DNA of 64,000 nucleotides from Cycas panzhihuaensis (taxonomy: Eukaryota; Cycadophyta): positions 228,601,741 to 228,665,740 of the forward strand of contig CM041465.1 in assembly GCA_023213395.1 (NCBI GenBank), written 5' to 3'. The notes beneath the pieces were generated by a model, which saw only the letters and a program-made list of their open reading frames with translations, was not told the origin of the DNA and made no database searches. Below are positions 22,913 through 34,538 of the stretch, piece after piece (positions within the stretch are counted from its first letter, which is position 1; each line of letters opens with the position of its first letter). A program made the position numbers and the translations under genes.

Positions 22913-23815
22913 ATGTCTTCGACACTCATCTCTCTGGCTGAACCAGAGAAATTAACCGGTTCCAACTATCATGTCTAGAAAATTAAAGTGGAAACCATTC
23001 TAAGGGTTAAAAATGCATGGGGCATTACTGAAGGAATTGAAAAATGTCCTGTTGATGGTGATGCTAAGCTAGGAAATTGGGTAGAAAGAAACAATATAGG
23101 TATTCTTACCTTGAAAATGTCAATTTCCGATTCAGTACTGATTTATGTTGAAAAATTGAATCTGGCATCTGAAATTTGAAAAATGCTTAGAAAATTTGTA
23201 TGGACAAAAGAATAAGGGAAGAATAATTGCTCTCAAAGAAGAATTGTACAAGCTTCATATGAAAGAAAATGAAGATGTAACGGAGTTTATGCATAAGATT
23301 ATTACTATTCGAAATAATCTCTTGAGTGCCAGAGGTCTAATTTTTGAACAAGATCTAATGGAAATTGTGACCTCAAGATTACCAAAATCATTTGACACAA
23401 TCGTCAACACTATCACAGATAGTGATAGATTAGATAAGTTAACTCTTGATGAATTGACAGGTTTATTATTAAGACAAGAACAGAGAAACAAAAGGTATGA
23501 AAACATATCAGAATTGGAGGATGCCTTTGCATCCATACTAAACCTAGGGTCAAGAGGAAGACATCAATTTCGAGGACGAAGCGAAACACCAGATTTCAGG
23601 GGACGAGGACGCTGGCAAAATCCAAGAGGATAGGGACGTGGCAGAGAAAACAGAGTCTGTTTTAACTGTGGAAGAACCAGACATTTCGCCAGCAATTGCA
23701 GAATCTTTGATATATGCTGCTATTGCGGACAAAGCGGGCACTATCCTTATCAGTGCCCACAAAGACAAAGTGAAATTCAGAAAGGAAAATGACCTGTTGG
23801 AGGCTATAGTAAAGA
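22913..23815 (+). pseudogene. Element B gag with two zinc knuckles
   Basis: The ATG at 22913 opens MSSTLISLAEPEKLTGSNYH. A TAG replaces Trp soon after (near 22976), and a frameshift follows at EIW/KCLENLYG (near 23178). The main open stretch (23196-23633) carries YGQKNKGRIIALKEEL and LPKSFDTIVNTITDSD. The nucleocapsid has an in-frame stop at 23631-23633 and two CCHC knuckles (CFNCGRTRHFASNC and CCYCGQSGHYPYQC) near 23660-23760. Function would be particle formation and RNA packaging. Confidence 0.92.
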
Positions 23816-24937
23816 AAAAGACGAAGAAGAGGAAGAAGAGACTGCCTTCATCACATACGGTCACCAGTATGAAAGACAAGGACATATGGTATATAGATTC
23901 AGGAGCTTCCAAACATATGACAAATCGAGAAGAATGGTTTGAAACTCTGAAACCCTGCAATATAGACAAATCAGTAGAGTTGGGGGATAAGTATTCCCTT
24001 GATATTAAAGGGATTGGAACTATTTTTGTAAATCTGGATGGGAATGCAAAAAAGATCGGAAACGTCTTGTTTGTTCCAGGTCTAAAAATGAACCTCTCTC
24101 TGTCTCTCAATTAAGTAAAAAAGGGTTGAGAAACATTTTCGATGAAGAAGGAAACTGTCATATTCTAGATATGAAGAGAGATGGAAAAATTATTGCAAAA
24201 GGAGTAAGATGCAATGATCTTTATAAACTTCATCGGATCCATGCTTCCTTACTTGGAAGAAAAAGCTTGTACAACTTCTAAATCTAATAATAAAGCTTGG
24301 CATTTGAGGTATGGACATCTCTCAGTTGACTCACTAAAACTAATGGAAATATCAGGAATGGTGAATGGTTTACCTAGCATTTAATCAGATAACTTTGTAT
24401 GTAAAGGCTGTCAACTAGGCAAACAGCATAGACATCCTTTTAAAGAAAGTGTCTGGAGAGCTCAATCAAAGTTAGAATCGATACATACAGATATTTGTGG
24501 TCCAATTACACCTCTCACAATTAATGGATGCAGATATTTTTTTAACTTTCATTGATGATTTCACTCGAAAAGTATGGGTATATTTTTCACATAATAAGTC
24601 AAAAGTCTTTGAAACATTCAAAGAATTTAAAGCAGAAGCAGAACTAGAGTCAGGGACGAAAATTAAATGTATCAGGTCAGATGGAGGAGGAGAATATATT
24701 TCGAAGGAGTTTCTAAATTATTGCAGGGATCGAGGAATTCGTAGACAGATTACAACTCCTTACACTCCTCAGTCGAATGGAGTAGCTGAAAGGAAGAATA
24801 GAACTCTAATGGAAATGGCTCGAAGTATGGTTTATGGAAAAAATATACCAAAATCCTATTGGGCAAAGGCAGTAAGCACGGATTGTTACTTAATAAATAA
24901 AAGTCCCACAAAAGCCTTGAAGGATATCACTCCATAA
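23816..24937 (+). pseudogene. Element B protease and integrase
   Basis: The protease active site reads DIWYIDSGASKHM (near 23881-23920). A 1-bp loss at NLLSVSQ (near 24096) shifts the frame. Integrase then shows HLRYGHLS, CKGCQLGKQH, IHTDICGP, a T-run frameshift near 24540, IRSDGGGEY and AERKNRTLMEMA. All three catalytic acids are retained, but the frame is broken at several points, including a TAA in LPSI*SDN. Confidence 0.92.
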
Positions 24938-27064
24938 GAAGCTTGGACAGGAAAAAAACCCGATGTAAGTCTTCTCAAAGTCTTTGGAAGTCAAGCATTT
25001 GTTCATATTCCTGATAAAAAAAGATCCAAACTGGATGCAAAATGCATAGAATGCATTTTGGTAGGCTACAGTAAAAATTCAAAAGGCTATAAATGCATAG
25101 ATCCTAAAACTAACAAAATCTATGTAAGCAGAGATGTCATTTTTAATGAAGAAGATTCTGTTGAATCTTCTCAAATCAGAATAATAGAAGGGGGTGAAAA
25201 GGGAATTGAACAGGAAGCTGCTGAAAATGAATCAGAAGAAGGACACAAGAAGTTGAGCAGGAAACTAAATCAGAGATCACTTCAGAAGAAGGAGCACCAG
25301 AAGCTGAGCAAGAGAATGAATCCGAGATCACTTCAGAAGAAGGGGCAGCTGATCCATCATCAACAAGTGAAACTAATCCAGATCAAATAACAGAAGACTC
25401 CAATAGAAAAGAAGACTCACGAAGACAGAAAAGGTTGCCAAAATGGTATATTAAAACATTGAGGGAGGAAAAAGTAATGTAATAGAATAGAAAACAAGAG
25501 GACAAAGGTCAAAAGCTCTACTAAGCAAAGTCGAACCTCAAAGCTTTCAAGAAGCAAAAGATCGTCAAGAATGGAAAGTCGCAATGGACAATGAAATGAA
25601 TTCAATCAGAAAGAATTAGACATGGGAATTAGTAGAACTACCTACCAATAAATCCGCTGTAAGCTGCAGATGGGTTTACAAAACAAAAAAGGGAATGGAT
25701 GGTAAGGTAGAAAAGTATAAAGCCAGATTAGTCGCAAAAGGATATACACAAACAGCAGGTGTAGGTTTTGATGAAACTTTCTCTCTAGTAGCAAAAATGA
25801 ACACTATGAGAACAGTAATAGCTCTGGTTGCAACACAAAATTGGAAAATCTCTCAATTAGACGTAAAAAGCGCCTTCTTAAAGGGCGAATTAGAAGAAGA
25901 AGTCTACATGCAACAACCTGAAGGGTACATTGAAAAAGGACAAGAAAATCTGGTCTGCAGATTAAAAAGGCTCTGTATGGTCTAAAACAAGCCCCGCGGG
26001 CTTGGTATGCCAAATTAGATCATTTCCTTGAAGAAAATAAGTTCAATCGATGCAGCTCCGACTCCAGTCTCTACATAAGGAAAAATAATGACAAGGTAAC
26101 AATAATTGTTGTCTATGTTGATGATATGCTTCTTACTGGAAATGATGAAGGAGGAATCAAAGACGTCAAAGATCAACTTCAACAGAAATTTGAAATGACA
26201 GACTTGGGTTTGCTAAATTATTACTTGAGATTGGAAATAGGTCAATATCAAAATTACATAACCTTGTCCCAGAGCAATTACATCAAAAATTTGCTTGTTC
26301 GATTTCAGATGGAGAGCTGCAATCCGTGTACAACGCCCGTGGAAACAAACTGTGACTTAATAGCAGATAATATGGAAAAAGATGCTAATGTCACTTTATA
26401 TAGACAAATGATTGGAAGTCTAATTTATTTGACAGCCACCAGACCTAACATATCCTATTCAGTAGGACTAATATCTAGATACATGCAAAATCAAAAGTTG
26501 AGACATTGGCAGGCTGCAAAAAGAATCTTGAGATATCTTAAAGGAACAACAGATCTTAAGTTAGTATACTTAAAGGGATGCTCGATTGAAGTGTCAAGAT
26601 ATTGTGACTCCGACTGGGCTGGAGATAGAGAACAAAGGAAATCCACCAGTGGATATTGTTTCTTCTTAGGGTTATCAGCAATCTCCTGGTGTAGTAAGAA
26701 ACAGGCTACAGTTGCTCTCTCTTCTACAGAAGCAGAATACAAAGCAGCTGCGTCAGCAACTTGTGAAGCTATTTGGTTAAGACAACTTCTGCTTGACTTG
26801 GATCAACAACAAATAAAGGCAACTTCCTTGAGGTGCGACAATCAAAGTGCTATCAAGCTAACCAAAAATCCAATCCTGCATGCAAGAACCAAGCATATTG
26901 AAGTTCACCATCATTTCATAAGAGAAAAGGTACATAATAAAGAAATTGACTTGGAGTACTGTCCCTCAGCCGACCAAGTTGCAGATCTACTGACAAAGCC
27001 ACTTGGAAAAGAAAGGGTTAACTATTTAAGAAACAAAATGAGACTGTTAGAGATAAAACATTAA
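24938..27064 (+). pseudogene. Element B reverse transcriptase-RNase H
   Basis: An acidic, repeat-containing linker (several ITSEEG-like units, about 25150-25400) leads to LPKWYIKT and to reverse transcriptase: [54 protein letters not shown], a frameshift near 25975, then VVYVDDMLLTGNDEGG. From 26126 to 27064 one frame stays open through the rest of reverse transcriptase and all of RNase H (SDWAGDREQRKSTSGY, ALSSTEAEYKAAASA, CDNQSAIKLTKNP, LTKPLGKERVNYLRNK). This C-terminal third is the best preserved pol part in the window. Confidence 0.94.
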
Positions 27065-27071
27065 GAGAGGG
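27063..27071 (+). other. Element B polypurine tract
   Basis: The tract reads AAGAGAGGG immediately before the 3' LTR and overlaps the pol stop codon region. Confidence 0.88.
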
Positions 27072-27303
27072 TGTTGGTATGTAATGTTTTATCTAAGTGA
27101 GAAAGGGGGTCATGTTGGGACCACCCTCAAATGTAACTCCAATATAAGATTGTAACACTTGGCAGTCTTAGATTGATCGGTTACACTTCAATATGTAACG
27201 GTCACATTGTTGATGTATATTTAAAGAGACTAAATCTCAATGAAAAACATCTCTTTCTCTTCTCTGCACAAATCAGGTTCTATTTTTGCTCTGATTTCCA
27301 ACA
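27072..27303 (+). repeat. Element B 3' LTR
   Basis: The LTR is 232 bp and differs from the 5' copy by four transitions. Confidence 0.97.
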
Positions 27304-28350
27304 TGAGCAACCTTAAAAGGGCTAGTAGGGTCAAGAGGAGCTATTTATGATGATAGAGCTGAATTAGACGAAGAAGCAATAGGAGCAGAAGATGAACATG
27401 GTATTGAAGATTGTAAGTGAAGGAAGTCCTCAACAATCTATTTGCCTTTATCAAGAGTTGGATGGATGCATGTTCCATCTCTTTATTATCCTCAGTAAAT
27501 ATAATATCTCTTGAGATATGCATTTTCTTTGCAATGGAATCATACACTCTATATGCCTTGCTGCCAATAGAGTAACCAATGAAAATACGTTTTAGACTTT
27601 TGTCGTCTAATTTCCGCCTTTGTTATTGGTGAATGTGCATATATATGTAGTGCACCCAAAAGTGTGCAAATGGCTAACAGTTGGCTTTTGGCCAAACCAA
27701 GCCTCCTTTGGTGGCATGTCTCTGACTGTTGTTGTATGGTTCCTATTGGAAACATAAGTTGTTATATGAAATACTTCTGCCCAATAAGAAAGTGGAAGGC
27801 CCCTTGCATGCATCATGGTTTTGGCTTTGTTTGACAAAGTCCTATTCATTCTGTTAGCTACTCCATTTTGCCGAGGTGTATATGGAGTAGTGATTTGCCT
27901 CTTGATTCTATGATCTTTGCAAAACTGGTTGAAGTCCTTTGAAGTAAACTTACCTCCATTTTTATATATAAATATTTTGATTGACAGATTTGATTCATTC
28001 TCCATAACATATTTGAATTCTTTAAACTTATCCAAAGCTTTAGATTTGTGTTTGATGAAATAAATCCAAATTTTGTGTGAAAAGTCATCAATGAAAGTGA
28101 TATAATATAGGGCGCCTCCAAGAGATGGTGTGGACATGGGTGCACATAAATTTATATGAACCAACTAAAATGATTGTGATGCATGCCATGCTTTGCCTTT
28201 AGGAAAAATGGTCTTGATGTTGTTTCCCCATTACACAAGCTTCATTAATGCATTTAGATGTTGAAATCTTTGGAAGCCCAAACACTATATTCTTATGAAA
28301 TATCATTTTGATGTTGTCTATGTTCAAATGACCTAGCTTATTGTGTCAAA
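27304..28350 (-). pseudogene. Element C integrase (catalytic residues lost)
   Basis: The minus strand (28164-27607) aligns with the integrase of D: GGALYYITFIDDFSHKIW, ITTPYTPRQNGVANRMNRT and LPLSYWAEVFH. Each of the three catalytic acidic positions is changed: HSDLCGP in D is HINLCAP here, RIDNGGEF is IYKNGGKF, and SERMNRT is ANRMNRT. The integrase C-terminus (KKMHISRDIIFTEDN) follows and breaks off at the B insertion. Confidence 0.88.
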
Positions 28351-28790
28351 GTTGTTCTTTTGTTAGTGATTGAGAGATATATACTGGTGAAGTATCAAGT
28401 GTTATATTTGAAGCATCCAATTTGTAAAGTCCATGGTCTTCATGACCAATGCCAACCACTTGATTAGTCTTGTCATTGATGGTGCATTTCCCACCTTTAA
28501 ACAAAACACTTATTTGTTGCCTATCCAATTGGCTAACATATAGTAAGCTCATGTGCATTGATGGCACCAAGTAAGCATTACCTGTGGGAAATATAGAAAT
28601 AGGCTGATCTGGTGAGTGGAAGGAGGCAATTTTGCCCACTCCAGATATTTGTATAGTCTCATTATTACCAAAAGTGACAATTTGCTCTTTTCCTTCTTTA
28701 ACATCATAGAGCAAAACCTTGCCTCTAGTCATATGACGGGATGCTCCTGAATCAACAATCCATGTGTTATCATTGTTTGTGGTGTTATAG
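28351..28790 (-). pseudogene. Element C protease and linker
   Basis: The minus strand reads TWIVDSGASRHMTRGK (28780-28725), with the DSG active site intact, then EQIVTFGNNETIQISGVG, LLYVSQLDRQQISVLFKGG and GLYKLDASNITL, matching the same positions in D. The open stretch ends near 28346 before integrase. Confidence 0.88.
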
Positions 28791-29432
28791 GCACAAAATA
28801 ATTTATCATCCTCATTTGCAAACTGATTAGTGTGCTGTTGATTGCCACCTCTAAATGCCCCTCTTCCTCTGTGACCTCTTCAAAATCCACTTTGATTTGG
28901 TCTATGGGGTAATTGGTGATGATGCTACTGTTGTAGTCGTTGTTGTTGCTGTTGAGGTAGGTTCTGTTGCTATTATAAATCAAATTGACGCTTACGACAC
29001 TTTGGTTGAATGTGGCCCATTTTGCCATAATAATGGCAAACAATGTTATTAGATTTTGATGTCAATATTTAGATTCCCAAACTATTTGTTGAAGTTCTAT
29101 TTAAGAGTATATTTGCCCTTGTACTTGGCTGTGAATGCTTTTGATGTGGATGCCTCATCCTGACAAGAGTAGATTTGCTCCTCTCGTAATAAAGACTTTC
29201 AAGACTATTTCATCCTTAGTGTCCCATGCCTTAACCAAAGCAGGATCATGATGGATAATGACATTACTATTTGTTGGACTTTCAATTAGAACAGGTCTTT
29301 TAACTCTACTTGATACATAAGCTCAAAGTTCATTCATAATAAGCAATTTTTTGCTTGTTTTTTCCATTCTTGAAAATTATCTTGTCAAGTTAACTTATTG
29401 TGGCATGCATTAAGCATGTTTATAACTGCCAT
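28791..29432 (-). pseudogene. Element C gag
   Basis: The inferred start is the ATG at 29432 (MAVINMLNACHNKLT, matching MAAINMLNACTIRLT in D), with a stop soon after. A degraded CCHC knuckle (CHYYGKMGHIQPKC, first Cys pair broken) and a glutamine-rich tail follow near 29050-28900. Many stops are present. Element E inserted 80 bp upstream of this start codon. Confidence 0.8.
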
Positions 29433-29512
29433 TATGTTTAAGTTGTTTAAAAGATACTCTTGTTTTAAAGAAATGACTTGGAAACTCAAAGCTTTGGCTG
29501 CTTAAGTTCCAC

Positions 29513-30059
29513 TGTAGCGAGTCCTTTACCTAATTGGACAGAAAATCGAACAGAGTAGGGTGAATTCACAGACACAGAGCAATAATAGAGAAAAAGGTCC
29601 ACAAATGCTAAATCCAAATAGATCGAATTCACAAATGGCAAACACCTTTTGATCCAAAAGTATATATGTATTGCCTGCCACAATCGCCAAACCCTTCGAG
29701 GCGGGGATCCTCCCAGAAATTTGCAGCCCTAAGGCCGAAAATCTGCACTTGCCTTGAGGCCGAAAATGAAGAGAAGAGAGCTTCACGAATCGATGGTTTT
29801 GAATGATCTCAAAGTCCCTATATATAGGCGCATAAACTGGGATAGAATGAAGTCGGCCAGAGCAGGGAGGAGTGCGCTCAACATAATCATGAGAAGTCGG
29901 CTCTGACTTCTCAAAAAAGCTGAGCTATCTTTAAATGGTCATAACTTTTGATAGGGATGTCGGAATTGACTTTTGTCTGAACCGTTGGAATCGTCGTTCA
30001 GAGGCCTATCATTTGAATGCTTATATGCTATAACTTTGACCATATTTTGGAGTGCTACA
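29513..30059 (-). repeat. Element E 3' LTR
   Basis: The LTR is 547 bp. In element orientation it starts TGTAGCACTCC and ends CTCGCTACA. A TATATA box lies near 29820. Confidence 0.96.
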
Positions 30060-30074
30060 AGTCCCCTCCCCTTG
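30060..30074 (-). other. Element E polypurine tract
   Basis: The minus strand reads AAGGGGAGGGGACT directly upstream of the 3' LTR. Confidence 0.85.
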
Positions 30075-30260
30075 AAATTGTGCTTTGCCCTCAAAGCACT
30101 GGCAGGTTTGGAAATTGTTTTAACCATTCATCGTTTTCCCAAGTGGAGTCTTCAATATCCAAGTTCTTCCATTTTATGAGATGCTCTTTGATCATGCGGA
30201 CCTAAGAGATCGGGTGCGGGATTGTAAGATTCCTTCGTGTTCTAGCGCCATCTTTCCTTC
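30075..30260 (-). pseudogene. Element E chromodomain
   Basis: The minus strand gives EHLIKWKNLDIEDSTWEND followed by EWLKQFPNLPVL and a stop about 50 bp before the 3' LTR. The W-x-x-x-x-x-E-x-x-T-W-E pattern is the signature of chromovirus integrase tails, which bind histone marks and steer insertion. A stop upstream of it separates the domain from the integrase core. Confidence 0.85.
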
Positions 30261-31507
30261 CTCATCGAGCTCGTATGTTGGATTGAGGAACGATCTTTTC
30301 CCCAATTTTCTTCTTTAGACATGATACATGGAAAACATTATGAATTTTGTGTTTTACGGGAGTTCTAAGCGGTAGGCGACTTCACCTACTTTGGAAGTGA
30401 TTTTGTAAGGACCAAAGTATCTAGGTGCTAGCTTTTGATTGTTTCTTTTCCGTAAGGACATCTGTTTGTATGGCTGAAGGCGTAAGAAGACCCAATCTCC
30501 TACTTCAAATTGTCGTTCGAGCGTTTTAGATCGGCATGTTGTTTCATTCTGTTTTGTGCAATTGCTAGGTTATCCTTCAATTTGTTGATGGTTTCCTTCA
30601 TTTGCTTCCAATGTTCTTATTTGCTGGACTGTGAAGGTCTATTCCGAGTTAATAATGATGGTGGCATATAGCCATACAAAGCCCGGAAAGGTGTCATTTT
30701 GTTGAAGAATGATATGTGGTGTTGTACCACCATTCTGCTAAATGTAGCCATTGATGCCATTGCTTTTGTTTGTCTGAGCAGAAGTTTCTCAAGTATCCTT
30801 CTAAGCATTTGTTGACAATCTCTGTTTGTCCATCCGTCTGAGGATGGTATGATGTGCTCATCTTGAGTTTTGTGCCTGCAATTTTGAATAGATCCTGCCA
30901 AAATTTACTAGTAAATTTTGGGTCACGATCACTTACAATTGCTTTAGGAAAACCATGCAACCTATGGATCTCCTTCATATATAGTTATGCCACGTCGCTA
31001 GCCTTAGGCATCGATTTTAGTGCTCTGAGGTGGCCATATTTGGTGAGGCGATCTATGATGACCAGAATTGCGTCCTTTCTTTCGTAGCAGGGTAATCCGG
31101 TTATAAGATCCATGGGTATTTCGTCCCATTTTTGTTACGGCGTTGGCGGTATTTGGAGTAACCACAGCATTTTATGCATTCGATCTGTTTCGTTGTGGTA
31201 TCACATTCTGCCACGAACTTTTGAACGTCTGTTTTTAATCCTTTCCAATAAAATGAAGCTCTTATCTTCCTGTATGTCTTGTCAATCCATGTGACTGCTT
31301 TGTCGGTGTGGAATGGCCTTCTTGTAATATTATCTCCTTTAGCCCTGATCTTCTAGGAATGCAAATCTTTCCTTTCCTGAGTATTATTCCCTGTTGTATC
31401 TCATATGAGCCAATTTTGTCCTTCCTTACTTTGTCGACCAATTGTTTGTACTTCGGATCATTGTCGTATTCCTTCTTTAATGTCTCATGCCAGGCTGAAG
31501 TAGCCAC
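30261..31507 (-). pseudogene. Element E integrase
   Basis: The zinc-binding N-terminus is degraded. The catalytic core reads MDLITGLPCYERKDAIL, then IVSDRDPKFTSKFWQDLF and YHPQTDGQTEIVNKCLEG, so the D, D and E positions remain. The end of the core reads AEWWYNTTYHSS and FRALYGYMPPSLL. Downstream, a C-terminal segment near 30420-30280 (KVGEVAYRLELP, IHNVFHVSCLKK) precedes the chromodomain. Frameshifts and stops interrupt it. Confidence 0.9.
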
Positions 31508-32226
31508 TGATATTGTATGTAGTCTTTGGTTTCACGTGAGTTTCTTCTAGAATTCTTGAGAGCGTCTGCTATGACATTGTCTTTGCCCTTTTTGTACACA
31601 ATGGAGAAATCAAATGTTTGTAATTTGCTCACCCACTTTTGTTGTTCGTCTGACAGTGTCTTATGATTTAAGAAGTATTTGAGACCTGTGGTCCGCTCGC
31701 ACTGGAAGGAACTGCCTAGTAAATATTGTCTCCACTGGTTGATCGCGTGCACTATGGCTAGCATCTCCTTATCATAGATGGGCTTTAACTTTTCTCTGTT
31801 ATTCAATTTCCTGCTCTCGTACGCTATCGGTCTTTCGTCTTGTAATAGGACAACTCCTATGCCAAACCCTGAAGCATCGCATTCCAAGATGAATGGTTTT
31901 GAGAAGTCTGGGACTGCTAAAACTGGGGCTCTTACCATTGCACTTTTTAGTTCTTCAAAGGCTTTGTTGGCCGTTTTGTTCCATGTGAAAGCATCCTTTT
32001 TTGTTAGATCTGTAAGTGGAGCTGCTATGTTAGCATATCCTCTTATGAATTTCCTGAGGTATCCATTTGCTCCTAGGAAGCTACGAACTCGGTGACATTC
32101 TTTGGTCTTGGCCATTCTATTATTGCTTGGACCTTCTTGGGGTCGACCTTGATTCCGCTTTGGAGTAATGATATGACCGAGGTATTCGAGTTCTGTTGGC
32201 CAAAAGAGCATTTTTCTTGTTTGCAA
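31477..32226 (-). pseudogene. Element E RNase H
   Basis: The open stretch reads FILECDASGFGIGVVLLQ, PIAYESRKLNNREK and YDKEMLAIVHAINQWRQYL, then the end of RNase H, FDFSIVYKKGKDNVIADAL. This is the gypsy-type RNase H that follows reverse transcriptase. The catalytic D, E and D positions can be matched by eye. Confidence 0.9.
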
Positions 32227-33054
32227 AGAATAAACCTTTTGCTAAAATTTCTAGGGCTAATATTAGGTGTTCCAAATGTTCTCTCCATGTTTTGTTGTAA
32301 ATGAGGATATCATCAAAAGAGATTAGTACAAATTTCCTCAAACATTCCTTGAATGTGGAGTTCATAGTGGCCTGGAATGTTGCTGGAGCGTTGGTTAGAC
32401 CAAATGGCATCACTTTGAATTGAGCAGTCCCTCATGAGTTCGAATCTTTGTCTTGTGGACGTCCCCCTCTTTTACCCGAATTTGATGGTAACCCGATCGG
32501 AGGTCTATCTTGGAGAAGTATTGCGCTCCATGTATTTCGTCTAGTAGGTCATCGATCCTGGGGATAGGATATCTATTTTTCTGATCAACTTGTTCAATCC
32601 CACAGTAATCTATGCACATCCTGATTGTGCCATCTTTCTTAGGGCTAACCACCACTGGGGATGCAAACGGGCTTATGCTAGTCTGAATATGGCCGTGTGC
32701 AAGTAATTCTCTAGTTATGTTCTCGATTTCTTTCCTCATGTGGTATGGATGCCTGTATGGCCTTATGTTCACTGGTGCTGCTCCTGGAATAAAATCAATC
32801 GCATGCTGGATTTCTCTTGCTGGCGGTAATCCTTTTGGTTCATCGAATACTTGTTTATATTCGTCCAAGATGTAATGTATTTCTGTTGGAATTTCTTGGA
32901 TTTCTATCTTGTGGCATGACACTATATATGTGGGTGCTTTCTTCCGCATGATTCTTTCCATTCTGTGAGATGACACTAATTGTGTCAGTGGATATTTAGG
33001 TCCCCGTAGTATGTATTTGGTATCGTTTATTCGGAGGCACATGACACTGTACAT
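32120..33054 (-). pseudogene. Element E reverse transcriptase
   Basis: Two overlapping frames carry it. 33054-32410 reads HAIDFIPGAAPVNIRPYR, SPVVVSPKKDGTIRMCIDY and QYFSKIDLRSGYHQIRVKE. After a frameshift at 32410, 32413-32120 reads MPFGLTNAPATFQATMN and the catalytic box LISFDDILIYNK. Both metal-binding aspartates of the FDDIL box are intact. Confidence 0.93.
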
Positions 33055-33157
33055 GTAGTTGCTGACTATATTTCCTAAGGTTTATAACCACTTTGTACCC
33101 CTAGGACTATATCAACGCCTCCTATACGCATTGCAAACATATTGGATGTCGTGGTAC

Positions 33158-33631
33158 TCACCAATTTTCGTGTTGATGCGTAATCCTCCACAAGGTGCCG
33201 TCTTCCGTTAGCAATTGAGACACGAAGGTTTTAATGGTTCCACCTTGATTCCCAGCTTTTGAAGTTGGTGCATTGATAAAATTATGCGTGCTCCCACTAT
33301 CCACTAACACCGCTATTGAGGCTCCTTTCAGCATCCCTTCAAATCGTAGTGTTTGAGGTGCCGTGCTTTGACCTGTTATGGCTTGCAGAGATATTTGAAC
33401 ATTTTCTGTATCGACTTCTAGTAGTTCATCTAGTTCAACTTCGTCATGTTCATTGTTATCTTCTTGATCTGGGGCCGTATCTTCTTCTGTTTGTTCAGGT
33501 ATCTCCAGTTCTTCATTATTTCTTTCCTGGACATTGGTGCTCTCGATTCCATTTCCCTCCGCATTTGAAACAAGTACCTTTTTGTATGTGTTCTTGTCGC
33601 GTGGAGTTTTCCGTTGTATTCTTGATTGCAA
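33158..33631 (-). pseudogene. Element E protease and gag end
   Basis: An open frame reads an acidic segment (EELEIPEQTEEDTAPDQE) and then the retropepsin site ASIAVLVDSGSTHNFIN near 33300. In another frame just upstream (about 33580-33525) lies CFKCGGKWNREHQC, a non-canonical zinc knuckle of the type seen in some plant chromoviruses. Confidence 0.88.
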
Positions 33632-34524
33632 GCGAAGCGTCTGATTTAACTCGACCTCTGTAGGTTCGTGTTAGATGGTGGAGCAAAATCCGTTCTACGA
33701 AGGTAGGCTGGTTTCTTTAAGTTCGACCGACACATCGCGTGGTTTATGATGTCTTCTAATGCTCCATGTTCTTTGTGCTAATACCGGAATCGATGGGGCC
33801 TTGAGCCCGCTTATATATGTCTCCTTAGACATTCACGAGGAATGTTTGATGTAACCATACATTGTAACATCTGAAATTGTTCAGTATATTCGCGAATCGA
33901 TCTTGTCTGCTATGATCTTGTCAATCTTGCGAGTAATTCATAGACCAAGAGTCTTCATATTGGTTGATGATAGCTACTCTGAAATTTCTCCATTCCTCTT
34001 GCTGAGGTCCTTGCATCTTTTCCACCAATAATACCAATTCAAGGCTCGTCCATAGAGATGTAAGGAGGCAATGGGCACCATATCTATGCTTGGTGTTTTG
34101 TTTCTGCAGTATGTTTCCATTTGAAGTAGCCATGCTCTTATGTCCGTGTTTTTTGGATCGAATTTTCCTAATGCGATCTTTGGTCCTCCTTGATTTACAT
34201 TTCTTCGCTGAAAAACAATTCCTTCCTTAAACCTACTTTCTGGGTTCCCCGATCATTTCTTGATCGAATCACATTACATTTTCGGATGAGCTATCTCTTG
34301 TTTATCCAATCTTCATTTAAGTTCCTAATTTGTTGTGAAAGTTCTTCCATGACCATTTGTCAAGGTTTCTCGCTTGTTCTTCTGAGTTGTGGGACCTCGG
34401 CATTTTGTTTTGTGGGCTGATTTTTCTGGATCTTAATTCCGTCTTGGTCCTTTCTGAATTGCTAGGGTGCGAGGGTGGGTCAAAATTTCCTTCCCCTCGT
34501 GAAAATTTCCCGCTTCGGAACGAA
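33632..34524 (-). pseudogene. Element E gag
   Basis: The minus strand reads, with stops, FDPKNTDIRAWLLQMETYC, then MVPIASLHLYGRALNWYYW, the capsid pattern of gypsy gag (a-x-L-h-L-x-G-x-A-x-x-W). The start codon is not clear. The reading is broken at several positions between 33900 and 33650. Confidence 0.75.
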
Positions 34525-34536
34525 GCTCTGATACCA
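34525..34536 (-). other. Element E primer binding site (tRNA-iMet)
   Basis: The minus strand reads TGGTATCAGAGC two bases inside the 5' LTR. Confidence 0.94.
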
Positions 34537-34538
34537 CT

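Larger units (their letters stand above)
22017..27303 (+). mobile_element. Ty1/copia retrotransposon B (full length, same family as A)
   Basis: The two LTRs are 232 bp each (22017-22248 and 27072-27303) and differ at four sites, all transitions (1.7%). Primer site, gag, protease, integrase, reverse transcriptase and RNase H follow in order. Proteins and leader match A closely. The expected TSD is imperfect: tgagc follows the right LTR, while only tg precedes the left LTR, which suggests loss of three bases. B lies within C, in opposite orientation. Confidence 0.96.

Noticed and set aside
23550-24110. Minus-strand 186-codon frame
   Set aside because: It is antisense to gag and protease of element B.
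29526-29786. Repeated 86-codon frame at 29526 and 34552
   Set aside because: The two copies are the two LTRs of element E, so the repeat is explained.
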